Shown here: piece by piece, positions 45,881 to 54,060 of the stretch | Position numbering within the stretch: position 1 is the stretch's first letter | Layout: every line of letters starts with the position of its first letter | Assembly: GCF_004000825.1 (NCBI RefSeq) | Contig: NZ_BILZ01000018.1 | Coordinates: forward strand, 1-64,000 | DNA length: 64,000 nucleotides | Reading direction: 5' to 3' | Origin: Paenibacillus kobensis NBRC 15729 | GTDB taxonomy: Bacteria; Bacillota; Bacilli; Paenibacillales; Paenibacillaceae | Position numbers and translations under genes: made by a program | The notes under the pieces: model-generated | What the model saw: only the letters and a program-made list of their open reading frames with translations | What the model was told of the DNA's origin: nothing | The model's database searches: none

Positions 45881-46504
45881 TTAATGGCTCATCCCTGTTT
45901 GTTTTTGATACGAATGCGATTGATGTTGCTTGCGCGGGCGCGTCATCTTCACAACGGGCAGCAGCGACATAGTGATTGCCGTCGCCATAACCGACTTGAC
46001 CGCATCGCCAGGCAAGAACGTGAAGCATCCTTTGACCATCGCTTTGTTGAACGTGTAGGTTTCGACCGTGTGCATGAGCCATGGAATAGCGGGCACATAG
46101 CAGAGCAGAGATCCGAATATTTCGAAGATGAGGAACAGGCCGACCATCATGGCAATACGGTTGTTGCTGAACCGGCTGTCGAGCAGCTTGCCGACGAGCC
46201 AGCCAATCGTAATCGTGCTAAGCAGGAAGCCGACGAGATAACCGCCTGTTGCACCAGTCAGATACGATATTCCGCCTTCGCCGTGCAGCAAATGAAGTCC
46301 GGTTGCAGTCAACAGCAGGACGATGAAGATGCTGGCGAAGCCGAGCCGCGGGCCTAGGAACGCGCCAGCGAGCATAACAGCTAGCATCTGGAGGGTAATA
46401 GGTACCGTGCTGAAGCTTAGCTTGAATGCGACGGAGCTTAGTGCAATGAACAAGGCCGCGAATAAAGCGGTGTATACGATATTACGAATCGATCCGTTTC
46501 TCAT
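45881..46504 (-). CDS. bioY: Biotin ECF transporter S component BioY
   Basis: Membrane substrate-binding subunit for biotin. 207 residues with about six hydrophobic helices; the BioY motifs ISYLTGATGGYLVGFLL (about 83-100) and VPITLQMLAVMLAGAFLGP (about 34-52) are clear. Ribosome site on the minus strand is GGAAGGTGC ahead of ATG 46504. It diverges from ecfA and ecfA'-T on the + strand, and a BirA operator lies in between. The Lys/His/Gln-rich C-terminal tail is unremarkable. Confidence 0.95.
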   Translation of the reverse strand: MRNGSIRNIVYTALFAALFIALSSVAFKLSFSTVPITLQMLAVMLAGAFLGPRLGFASIFIVLLLTATGLHLLHGEGGISYLTGATGGYLVGFLLSTITIGWLVGKLLDSRFSNNRIAMMVGLFLIFEIFGSLLCYVPAIPWLMHTVETYTFNKAMVKGCFTFLPGDAVKSVMATAITMSLLPVVKMTRPRKQHQSHSYQKQTGMSH

Positions 46505-46532
46505 GATGCACCTTCCTATGTATAAGGATATA

Positions 46533-46564
46533 TGTTAACCTGTTAGTAACATTTTCGGTTAACG
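46533..46564. promoter_or_regulatory. BirA (biotin repressor) operator
   Basis: TGTTAACC (46533-46540), 16 bases, GGTTAACG (46557-46564): the palindromic half sites and spacing fit the Gram-positive BirA operator. It lies 28 bases from the bioY start and 54 from the ecfA start, so one site could repress both divergent units when biotin is plentiful. Confidence 0.8.
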
Positions 46565-46617
46565 AAATGAATCATAGCATACGTTCGTTCAGATAGGAAG
46601 AGGCTGGGTGAATTTTT

Positions 46618-47541
46618 TTGTACGATTACCGTTGGCAATTGGAGGATGTCGATCTTTATGTGCATGCGCCATTACCGCTAGACCGCTCGACTTCGAATGT
46701 TCGAGAGGAACAAGCGGGAGGGGACCGCGCAGAAGAGCGACAGCTTCTGCATCACATTCATATCACGATTAAACCGGGCGAGTGGGTGTTTCTTGTCGGA
46801 GCGAACGGAAGCGGCAAGAGCACGTTGACTCGCCTGCTCGCTGGATATGGCAGCTGGCGGACGACAGGTACGGTTCGGATCATGGAGCGAGCCGACAAGG
46901 GAATCGCAGCAGAAGAGCATAGTGCCGCCGCACCTTTCACTCCGCTCGTCATGCAGAACCCAGAGGCGTCGCTGGTCGGGATGACACCTCGAGAGGATGC
47001 GATGCTGCTGTTGGAGCAATTGGGAATTCCGGCAGCAGACATCTTCCCGCGCGTGGAAGAAGCGCTTCGCAGGACAGGGCTGACAGAGCATCAAGCTTCG
47101 CAAATCGCGACATTGTCGGGCGGACAGAAGCAGTTGACGGCAATTGCAGGCTGTATCGCAAGCGGAGCGGATGCGCTGCTGCTCGATGAGCCGACCTCGA
47201 TGCTCGACCCCGATGCATCTATGCTGGTCATGGATGCTGTACGCTCGTTGCATGACGCTGGGACGACGGTCATATGGGCAACACAGCGGCTGGAGGAAAT
47301 CCGGCAAGGCGATCGGGTCGTCGCGCTAAAGGATGGACGGATTACGTTCGATGGATCGGCGGAATCGTTCTTCGTTAGGCCAAGCGCGGATGCGCTTAGT
47401 CCTTGCGAGCAGGCGGAGCTGGAAGCGCCTTATATTGTAGAGACGGTATGGGCGCTTCAGAACGAGGGGATCATGCTTGATCCGCGAATGCCGCTATCGC
47501 CGTCCGAACTAGCAAAGGCGGTGAGCCGCTATGGGAAGTAG
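46618..47541 (+). CDS. ecfA: ECF transporter ATPase A
   Basis: 307-residue ABC ATPase of an energy-coupling factor transporter. Walker A GANGSGKST (near residue 62), Q-loop VMQNPEASLVGMTP, signature LSGGQKQL (near 167) and Walker B ALLLDEPTSMLDPD (near 185). TTG 46618 gives the first plausible start; AGGAAGAGG is about 20 bases upstream, so the ribosome site is poorly placed and an internal start is possible. A 25-residue insert before the Walker A (charged, REEQAGGDRAEER) is unusual. Overlaps the next gene by 11 bases. Confidence 0.9.
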   Translation: MYDYRWQLEDVDLYVHAPLPLDRSTSNVREEQAGGDRAEERQLLHHIHITIKPGEWVFLVGANGSGKSTLTRLLAGYGSWRTTGTVRIMERADKGIAAEEHSAAAPFTPLVMQNPEASLVGMTPREDAMLLLEQLGIPAADIFPRVEEALRRTGLTEHQASQIATLSGGQKQLTAIAGCIASGADALLLDEPTSMLDPDASMLVMDAVRSLHDAGTTVIWATQRLEEIRQGDRVVALKDGRITFDGSAESFFVRPSADALSPCEQAELEAPYIVETVWALQNEGIMLDPRMPLSPSELAKAVSRYGK

Positions 47542-49306
47542 TTGGCGGCTAGACGGCGTTACGGTTCGTTCCGGCAGCAAGGATATTTTGCGAGGTATCG
47601 ATGCTTCATTCGAGCAAGGAACCATTACGCTGCTGATCGGCCCGAATGGTGCAGGCAAGACGACGCTCCTTGAAACGGTTGCCGGTCTGCGTCCGGCGGA
47701 AGAAGGCACAGTATCGCTCGGAGAATTACTGGTTAAGAATGGACGCCGAATGAACCGTGAGGTGCTGCTGCGGACAGGCATTTCATTCCAGCAGTCGTCA
47801 TCACAATGGTTTCTGCCGACGGTTGCGGAAGAATTCCGTTATTCGCTCCGTCCTTACCGGTTGGAGGAGAAGAAGGCGGCCGTTCATGAACGAATGTTGG
47901 CTGCGCTTGAGGCGGCCGGGTTGGATCATCCGCAGACGCTCCTCAGCCGAGATCCGAAATCGTTAAGCGGCGGTCAGCAGAAGCGGTTGGCGCTGGCGAT
48001 GCTCCTTGCTACGGAGCCGGACTGGCTGCTGCTGGACGAGCCGACAGCAGGGCTTGATCTAGCAGGCGTCAACCAGCTTGCGTCTATATTACTGGCTCAT
48101 CGTGAACGCGGAGGCGGGGCCTTAATCGTCACCCACGATATTGAGGCGCTGCTTCCTCTAGCGGATAGCGTCGTCATTATCGAAGCGGGACGCATACGCG
48201 CAGTAAGAACAGCTGCTGAGCATGCAGCCGTCATTCGCGCAATGGAGGCGCCGTCCATGCCGCAGCCGCTCGCGCTCGCCCGGCAGCTGCATGAGGCAGG
48301 CTTCGAGCCGAGCGGCACAAGCTCGCCGTGGGCAACGCCGCGCGAGCTTGCAGCTGCGCTGGCCACGAAGCTTCGTGGCGCAGAAACGTCGGCGGATGCA
48401 TCATCCGTAATGAAGCTGCATGGTATTGCGAGTGAACCGCCGCAAGCGGAGCAAGAAGCCGCAGGACAGGCATTGCCGTCAGTCCGTCAGCAGCCGTACC
48501 CATCTCAATCCGAGCTCGTTCGCAGACCCGGTAAACTGCGCTCTTGGCTGTGGCCTTCCGCAGCTGTGCGTGATGACCGTTTCGATCCGAGAGCTATCAT
48601 CGTTTGCTATTATTTATTCGGAACCGGTGCGCTGCTTCAGCAAAGCTGGTACGGCTTGCTCGCGGTCTCCATCCTTGCTTATGCATTCGTATGGAGACCG
48701 CTCGGGTCTGCGATTGCACCATGGCGGGGAGCCGTCCTTATGTACATGCGGATGATTCTCGTATTTGTTCTGTTTGCAGGCATTCAGGTTTCGCCGTTCG
48801 GATTTGATGTAGAAGCGGCTCTCATTACCGGTTTCAGGCTAAGCAAACTGCTCGTTGTCATGGTAACGGGCTTGCCGATAACCGCTATGGTGACGCCGCT
48901 AAGGCTGCAGCGGGCGCTGGAGCAGACGTTCGGGTGGATGGAGCGGGTTCGCGTTCCGGTAAGGCAAGCAGCGTTGACGGTCGCACTCATATTCCGGTTT
49001 GTGCCGATGCTGATGCAGGAATGGGAACGGTTCGTACGAATCGCATTGGCAAGGGGCAAATCGGCTGCCAAGCCTGGGAAGCTGCCGGCGCGAATGCTTT
49101 ATGCCGTCCTTGCCCCATTCCTGCATGGCATGCTGCGCAGTGCGGATGAATTGACGAATGCGCTGGAGGCTAGAGGGTTCGGCAGAGTGGAGAGCAAGCC
49201 GACAAGAGCTCTCGTTCTAAAGTGGTCGAGAGAAGACTATTTTATAGTGGCGTTGTTTATCGTATGGTTTGGTTTCATGTATTTGCTGCCGAAGCTGCTT
49301 CTATAG
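47531..49306 (+). CDS. ECF transporter fused ATPase A' and transmembrane T
   Basis: 591-residue fusion. Residues about 1-235 are an ABC ATPase (GPNGAGKTT near 38; LSGGQQKRL near 147; LLLDEPTAGLDLAG near 168). A low-complexity Ala/Ser/Gln linker (about 235-335) leads to an EcfT transmembrane subunit (about 335-591) with five to six helices and the two Ala-Arg-Gly coupling motifs, IALARGKS (near 505) and ALEARGFG (near 550). With EcfA and BioY it would form a complete biotin importer. ATG overlaps ecfA; GGCGGTGAG precedes it. Such A-T fusions are uncommon but known. Confidence 0.9.
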   Translation: MGSSWRLDGVTVRSGSKDILRGIDASFEQGTITLLIGPNGAGKTTLLETVAGLRPAEEGTVSLGELLVKNGRRMNREVLLRTGISFQQSSSQWFLPTVAEEFRYSLRPYRLEEKKAAVHERMLAALEAAGLDHPQTLLSRDPKSLSGGQQKRLALAMLLATEPDWLLLDEPTAGLDLAGVNQLASILLAHRERGGGALIVTHDIEALLPLADSVVIIEAGRIRAVRTAAEHAAVIRAMEAPSMPQPLALARQLHEAGFEPSGTSSPWATPRELAAALATKLRGAETSADASSVMKLHGIASEPPQAEQEAAGQALPSVRQQPYPSQSELVRRPGKLRSWLWPSAAVRDDRFDPRAIIVCYYLFGTGALLQQSWYGLLAVSILAYAFVWRPLGSAIAPWRGAVLMYMRMILVFVLFAGIQVSPFGFDVEAALITGFRLSKLLVVMVTGLPITAMVTPLRLQRALEQTFGWMERVRVPVRQAALTVALIFRFVPMLMQEWERFVRIALARGKSAAKPGKLPARMLYAVLAPFLHGMLRSADELTNALEARGFGRVESKPTRALVLKWSREDYFIVALFIVWFGFMYLLPKLLL

Positions 49307-49312
49307 AACAAA

Positions 49313-49358
49313 CAGAAGGATCCGCAATAGCCAGTTGGCGATCGCGGATCCTTCTTGT
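49313..49358. terminator. Terminator between ecfA'-T and the convergent MFS gene
   Basis: AGAAGGATCCGC and GCGGATCCTTCT form a perfect 12-base stem; T-rich flank on the + side. It can serve both converging units. Confidence 0.75.
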
Positions 49359-49423
49359 TACGGGGAACATTATGCAATGTGCACCATGCATGCAGAACAC
49401 GTACAGAGCAGCATCTGGTACGG

Positions 49424-50617
49424 TTAACGGTGGAGCTGCTGTTGTTTGTTCCTTGAGGTACGACCCCATACAACGGCTAGAATTGCGGCTGCGGCACCGG
49501 AGCAGCCTCCGAGCCAGAATCCGCTATCGATGCCCCATTCGTCATTCATCCAACCGGCAATGAACGGACCGGCGAACATCCCGATCGAGTATACGGCTTG
49601 ATAGAAGCCCATTGCCGTAGCTCGTTCGCGAATCTGTGCGTCCCTGATCGCGAGGCTGAGCAGCATCGGCAATATTAAGCCTTGCATAAAGCCGTTAACC
49701 GCTTGCGTAGCGGCCAGCCATCCAAGCGACGGACTGAACGAAATCATAACTGTCGCTGCAGCGCCGAACAAGAAGGCAATCTGCAGCAGCCGCCATTCGC
49801 CAAACTTGGCGGATATTTTTCTCATAATAAGCGAAGCGAGCGCATGCGGAATCATAAACGCGAATACGATAGCGGTCAACAGCCAGCCGTCAGCCCCAAG
49901 CTCCTTCGCCTTGAGCGGCGTAAATCCGAACATGGAGATGAACAGCATCGAGTGCACAAGAATCGACAACACCGAGGCGCGGACCAGCGTCGGTTGTTGC
50001 ATGACTCCGCCTAACAAGGCAAGCGACATTGGCGGACGTTGGTCAGCGGATACCGGTTGTTCGCGGATATACCATACGAACGGAAGCGCAAGCAGTGCCG
50101 CGCATGTTCCGGTAATAAACGGCGCGGACCAGCCAAGACTGTCGGCAAGCGGTGCGCTTAACGCCATGCCGGTCAACTGGCCTGTGACGGTCATGGCGCT
50201 GATCTGTCCCATCGCGGCGGACGATTCACCGGGCTCGAACATGGAGGCGTACATAATCGTGAACGCGACCCAAGTCGATGCGCATACACCGGCAACTATT
50301 CGCCCGGCAAGCGGCCAACCGAAGCCGCCCGGGATGATGAACAACAGACAACTGACGGCCCCAGCCGCGAGGCCGAGCACAATAAACGGCTTGCGCCTTC
50401 CAAGGGTGTCGGACCATAGTCCGATCGGGAACCGGACGAGCATTTGAACGAAGCCGTAGCTTCCGAGTACGATTCCGGTTATGCCAAGCGACAAGCCAAG
50501 CGACGATAAATACGGAGATAAGATCGGGACATACATATACATCGAGGTCCAATATAAGACGGTCATGACGCCGAACAAGGCGCGCTGTCTGGGTGTACTG
50601 CGAATTCCGGTTGCCAT
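49424..50617 (-). CDS. MFS transporter
   Basis: 397-residue major facilitator with about 12 membrane segments. The loop 2-3 signature is PIGLWSDTLGRRKPFI (about residues 62-77), and a weaker copy follows segment 8. The N-terminal half is closest in style to drug or metabolite exporters (12-TM), but the substrate cannot be told. A minus-strand ribosome site GGAGGC precedes the ATG. Isolated gene; on the far side it diverges from a DUF4184 gene. Confidence 0.85.
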   Translation of the reverse strand: MATGIRSTPRQRALFGVMTVLYWTSMYMYVPILSPYLSSLGLSLGITGIVLGSYGFVQMLVRFPIGLWSDTLGRRKPFIVLGLAAGAVSCLLFIIPGGFGWPLAGRIVAGVCASTWVAFTIMYASMFEPGESSAAMGQISAMTVTGQLTGMALSAPLADSLGWSAPFITGTCAALLALPFVWYIREQPVSADQRPPMSLALLGGVMQQPTLVRASVLSILVHSMLFISMFGFTPLKAKELGADGWLLTAIVFAFMIPHALASLIMRKISAKFGEWRLLQIAFLFGAAATVMISFSPSLGWLAATQAVNGFMQGLILPMLLSLAIRDAQIRERATAMGFYQAVYSIGMFAGPFIAGWMNDEWGIDSGFWLGGCSGAAAAILAVVWGRTSRNKQQQLHR

Positions 50618-50794
50618 TAGATATGTAGCCTCCTGCTCGTGATGTCATCTACCCTATACTTTACAACGGAATCGGTGGATTGTCAGGACGGTATGAAGCT
50701 TTTTACCGGATCCTCTCGTATAAGGGTTAGATTGGAGCCGAAAGAACGGACGGATAACCTTTTTTCGGTACGAGACGAACAGGAGCGTGTTCCT

Positions 50795-51808
50795 ATGCCA
50801 TTTACGTTGTCCCATCCCGCGTTCGCAGTCCCATTCCGCCGGTTGCTGCCGGGAAAGCTTGCTCTGTCTGGCATTGTCCTCGGAAGTATGGCGCCGGATC
50901 TGGAATACTTTGCACGAATGGAAGCGGCCGGGACGATCGGACACCGGTTGACCGGATTTGTGCTCATCGATTTGCCGCTATGTACCGCACTATGCTGTGC
51001 GTATCTTTTTATTGTACGTCCTGCACTTGCGGGCTTTGTGCCATCGATCGGAGGGCTGCGCGATTATGTGTATGACAGTATCCGCGATCTTGGTTCAATT
51101 ACGGTGTTGGACTGGCTTCTTTTCCTGCTTGCTGCGTTTGCCGGGTTCGGTACGCATCTGTTTATGGATGCTTGGACTCATTCGTCGGGATGGTTCGTTC
51201 AGCGTATAGCGGCACTTAGAGAGCCTATGATGGGGGATTACGTCTATCAATGGCTTCAATATTTGACATCCCTAGTTGGAGCTTTGGGTTGTGCTGCGTG
51301 GCTGGCATTTGATTGGTTCCGTTGGTACAGAGGCTATAATCATGCGCAGCGGAGGGAATCTCGTGCCAAGCAAGCACACGGCATCAATTATGCATTCATT
51401 GTCCATTGGACGGCAGCATGCATGGTGGGGGTTCTTGTTCTGCTCGTTAAGCTGGACAGCGTATGGTCGCCTTTCCTGCTCTATGTGTGGACCGTTGCGC
51501 CTTTCTCGGCGGCAGCTGTAGGCATTTATGCGGCATCCATTCTTGCATTGACGAACCAAGCCCGGCAATGGAGCCACGGCTTGTCGATTATCGTTTTGCT
51601 GCTGGCCACGATGTGGGCGTTGAAGCTTGGGATCGTCTCGTTCGCCGCGATACGCTTAAACCTTTATCTGTCTCCAATCGAACGATGGGTTGGGACGATT
51701 TGGATATTTTCTGCCGCGATAATGTTATTATCCGTTCATATAAATCGATTAGTTAAGGAATTTGTAAGAATTGGTTTGAAAACCGTTAATAATCGGACGT
51801 TATCATAG
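50795..51808 (+). CDS. DUF4184 membrane protein
   Basis: 337-residue protein with eight or so hydrophobic segments, recognised as DUF4184 from MPFTLSHPAFAVPF at the N-terminus, GSMAPDLEYF and GFGTHLFMDAWTH (His/Asp motifs resembling metal-dependent membrane hydrolases). ATG 50795 follows CAGGAGCG; an earlier in-frame ATG at 50639 would add 52 residues without family similarity. Function unknown; conserved His and Asp residues in membrane segments hint at a metal site. Confidence 0.8.
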   Translation: MPFTLSHPAFAVPFRRLLPGKLALSGIVLGSMAPDLEYFARMEAAGTIGHRLTGFVLIDLPLCTALCCAYLFIVRPALAGFVPSIGGLRDYVYDSIRDLGSITVLDWLLFLLAAFAGFGTHLFMDAWTHSSGWFVQRIAALREPMMGDYVYQWLQYLTSLVGALGCAAWLAFDWFRWYRGYNHAQRRESRAKQAHGINYAFIVHWTAACMVGVLVLLVKLDSVWSPFLLYVWTVAPFSAAAVGIYAASILALTNQARQWSHGLSIIVLLLATMWALKLGIVSFAAIRLNLYLSPIERWVGTIWIFSAAIMLLSVHINRLVKEFVRIGLKTVNNRTLS

Positions 51809-51846
51809 CAGAAGCTACAATTATTACATGAGTAAGGCGTGATGTC

Positions 51847-53334
51847 GTGTCGATTCGTGCAAAGCTGCATGTGGCGTTATGGGCGATGGTCATCGTCCCG
51901 AACGTCATCATGGTTGGCCTGATCGTAGCTCTTATTTATTTGTTGAACGATCAGTCTCTCTCGGAGCTCATGAATGACGAGAAAAACATGGAGTACAGGC
52001 AGGCGGCCGTATTCGGCGAGCTATCGTACGTATTGCAGCATGAGCCGGATAGGCTGGATGACGCGCAATATCGGAATGATGTGCAGCACAGGCTGGAGGA
52101 ATTGTCAGCCGGTTTCGTTCTGGCGAAGGAAGGATCTGCTCCGATTGTTGCGCCGATGCTGACGGATATGAGGAACGTGACGGATTGGGGACGGTGGATA
52201 GACGAAGCGCCGGACAAAATGACGATCGACGGTTATTTGTACCAGCTGCACCGGCTTGACGTGAAGTATGAGGACAGAACGGCTGCTAAAGCCATCTTGC
52301 TTCGACAGAAAGGTCCGCTGCCGATTTATTGGCGGGTGCTTGCGCCGCTTATCGGCATTGCCGTACTCATCGCGACAAGTATCATTCTTACTTATTTCGT
52401 CTCTCGCAGCATTATTAAGCCGTTATATAAGCTGAAGACGGCTGCCGAACAAATAAGCGAAGGGCGGCTCGACGGACAGGTGAGGCCGACGACCAAAGAT
52501 GAAATCGGCCAACTGAGCGAGACATTCGAGACGATGCGCATGAGGCTGAAGTCTTCAATTGAAGACCGACTGCAGGACGAAGAGAACCGGAAATTGCTGC
52601 TGTCGCATATTTCGCATGACTTGAAGACGCCGATTACAGCGATCAAAGGTTATGTCGAAGGCATTCTGGACGGCGTCGCCAATACGCAGGAGAAACAGGA
52701 TAAATATTTGCGTACCGTATACCGGAAGGCGACCGATATGGACAAGCTCATCGACGAGCTGTTTCTGTTCTCGAAGCTGGATTTGCACCATGTCGCGTAC
52801 GATTTCAAACCGGTCGATATCCGCAAGTTCATGGCGCATTATGCGGAGGAGCAGCAGTTCGATCTTGAGAAAGCAGGTGTCCGTCTAAGCTTATCGGGCC
52901 TTGAAGGCGAACCGCTGAACGTCGCAGCCGATCTGGAGAAGCTGAGCCGCGTATTCCAAAATATTATCGGCAACAGCGTCAAGTATATGGGAGATGAGAC
53001 GGAAGGCCAGACCCGCGAAATCGCCATATCGCTGCATGCAGTCGATCAGGAGCAGCGCGTGCGGATTGAGATGCGTGATAATGGTCCGGGCGTCGCACCG
53101 GAGGCGCTTCCGAAGCTGTTCGATCAGTTCTACCGCACGGAACAATCTAGAAGTATTGAAACCGGCGGCAGCGGTTTAGGCCTTGCCATCGTGAAGCAGA
53201 TTGTCGAAGGACATGGCGGCTCCGTATCGGCGCATCTGCCGCCGGGAGGCGGTCTTGCGATTACGGTAGAGCTGCAGCGGCTAGCGGACAGCACGGATAT
53301 TGGGAAAGATCGGCAGGTGAACACGAACAGATGA
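51847..53334 (+). CDS. Sensor histidine kinase
   Basis: 495-residue kinase of the two-component class. Membrane segments at about residues 10-32 and 163-187 enclose an extracytoplasmic sensor of about 130 residues with no known domain evident. HAMP (about 188-240), phosphoacceptor domain with HDLKTP at His257, and ATPase domain with GNSVKYMGDE, DNGPGV and GGSGLGLAIVKQI. GTG 51847 follows AAGGCGTGATGTC. Overlaps the regulator gene by four bases; kinase-first order is the less common arrangement. Probably controls the downstream RND pump. Confidence 0.9.
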   Translation: MSIRAKLHVALWAMVIVPNVIMVGLIVALIYLLNDQSLSELMNDEKNMEYRQAAVFGELSYVLQHEPDRLDDAQYRNDVQHRLEELSAGFVLAKEGSAPIVAPMLTDMRNVTDWGRWIDEAPDKMTIDGYLYQLHRLDVKYEDRTAAKAILLRQKGPLPIYWRVLAPLIGIAVLIATSIILTYFVSRSIIKPLYKLKTAAEQISEGRLDGQVRPTTKDEIGQLSETFETMRMRLKSSIEDRLQDEENRKLLLSHISHDLKTPITAIKGYVEGILDGVANTQEKQDKYLRTVYRKATDMDKLIDELFLFSKLDLHHVAYDFKPVDIRKFMAHYAEEQQFDLEKAGVRLSLSGLEGEPLNVAADLEKLSRVFQNIIGNSVKYMGDETEGQTREIAISLHAVDQEQRVRIEMRDNGPGVAPEALPKLFDQFYRTEQSRSIETGGSGLGLAIVKQIVEGHGGSVSAHLPPGGGLAITVELQRLADSTDIGKDRQVNTNR

Positions 53335-54020
53335 AATCGATCTTAATAATCGAGGACGAGCGGTCAATCGCAGAACTGCAGCGGGATTACTTGGAGAGCA
53401 ACGGCTACCAGGCGGATATCGAGGGCAGGGGAGACATCGGATTGGCCAAAGCGCTTGAGGGCGGCTACGATCTGGTCATTCTGGATTTGATGCTGCCGAA
53501 TACGGACGGTTACGAAATATGCCGGCGAATTCGGCAGTCGCACAACACACCAATCATTATGGTCTCCGCCAAGAAAGAAGACGTGGACAAAATACGCGGA
53601 CTCGGTCTCGGCGCCGACGACTACATGACGAAGCCGTTCAGCCCGAGCGAACTCGTCGCAAGAGTGAAAGCGCATCTTGCCCGGTACGAGCGGCTGACAG
53701 GGGACAGCAAGGAAGCGCAGGAATCGATCGCTATCCGAGGCTTGACCATTAACAAGGCAACTAGACAGGTAAGCATCCGCGATCAAGACATGCTGCTAAC
53801 GGGCAAAGAGTTCGACTTGCTGCTGCTGCTGGCTATGCATCCGAACCGCGTATTTACGAAAGACGAGTTGTTCGAGCGGGTATGGGGACTGGAATCGGTC
53901 GGCGATAATTCGACCGTAACGGTACATATTCGCAGACTGCGGGAGAAGATCGAGCTTGATCCGTCCAATCCGCAGTATATCGATACGGTATGGGGTGTCG
54001 GATACCGGTTGAAGGTTTAG
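53331..54020 (+). CDS. OmpR-family response regulator
   Basis: 229 residues: receiver domain with phosphoacceptor Asp52 (VILDLMLP), acidic pair IIEDE (near 8) and Lys in MTKPFSP (near 103); winged-helix DNA-binding domain (about 130-229, LLTGKEFDLLLLLAMHPNRV and NSTVTVHIRRLREKIE). ATG is within the kinase stop (ATGA). Coupled to the kinase and 40 bases before the RND gene. Confidence 0.94.
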   Translation: MKSILIIEDERSIAELQRDYLESNGYQADIEGRGDIGLAKALEGGYDLVILDLMLPNTDGYEICRRIRQSHNTPIIMVSAKKEDVDKIRGLGLGADDYMTKPFSPSELVARVKAHLARYERLTGDSKEAQESIAIRGLTINKATRQVSIRDQDMLLTGKEFDLLLLLAMHPNRVFTKDELFERVWGLESVGDNSTVTVHIRRLREKIELDPSNPQYIDTVWGVGYRLKV

Positions 54021-54060
54021 CGAAGGTTTTGAATGAGATAAAAAGAAGGAGTGGGAGTCT

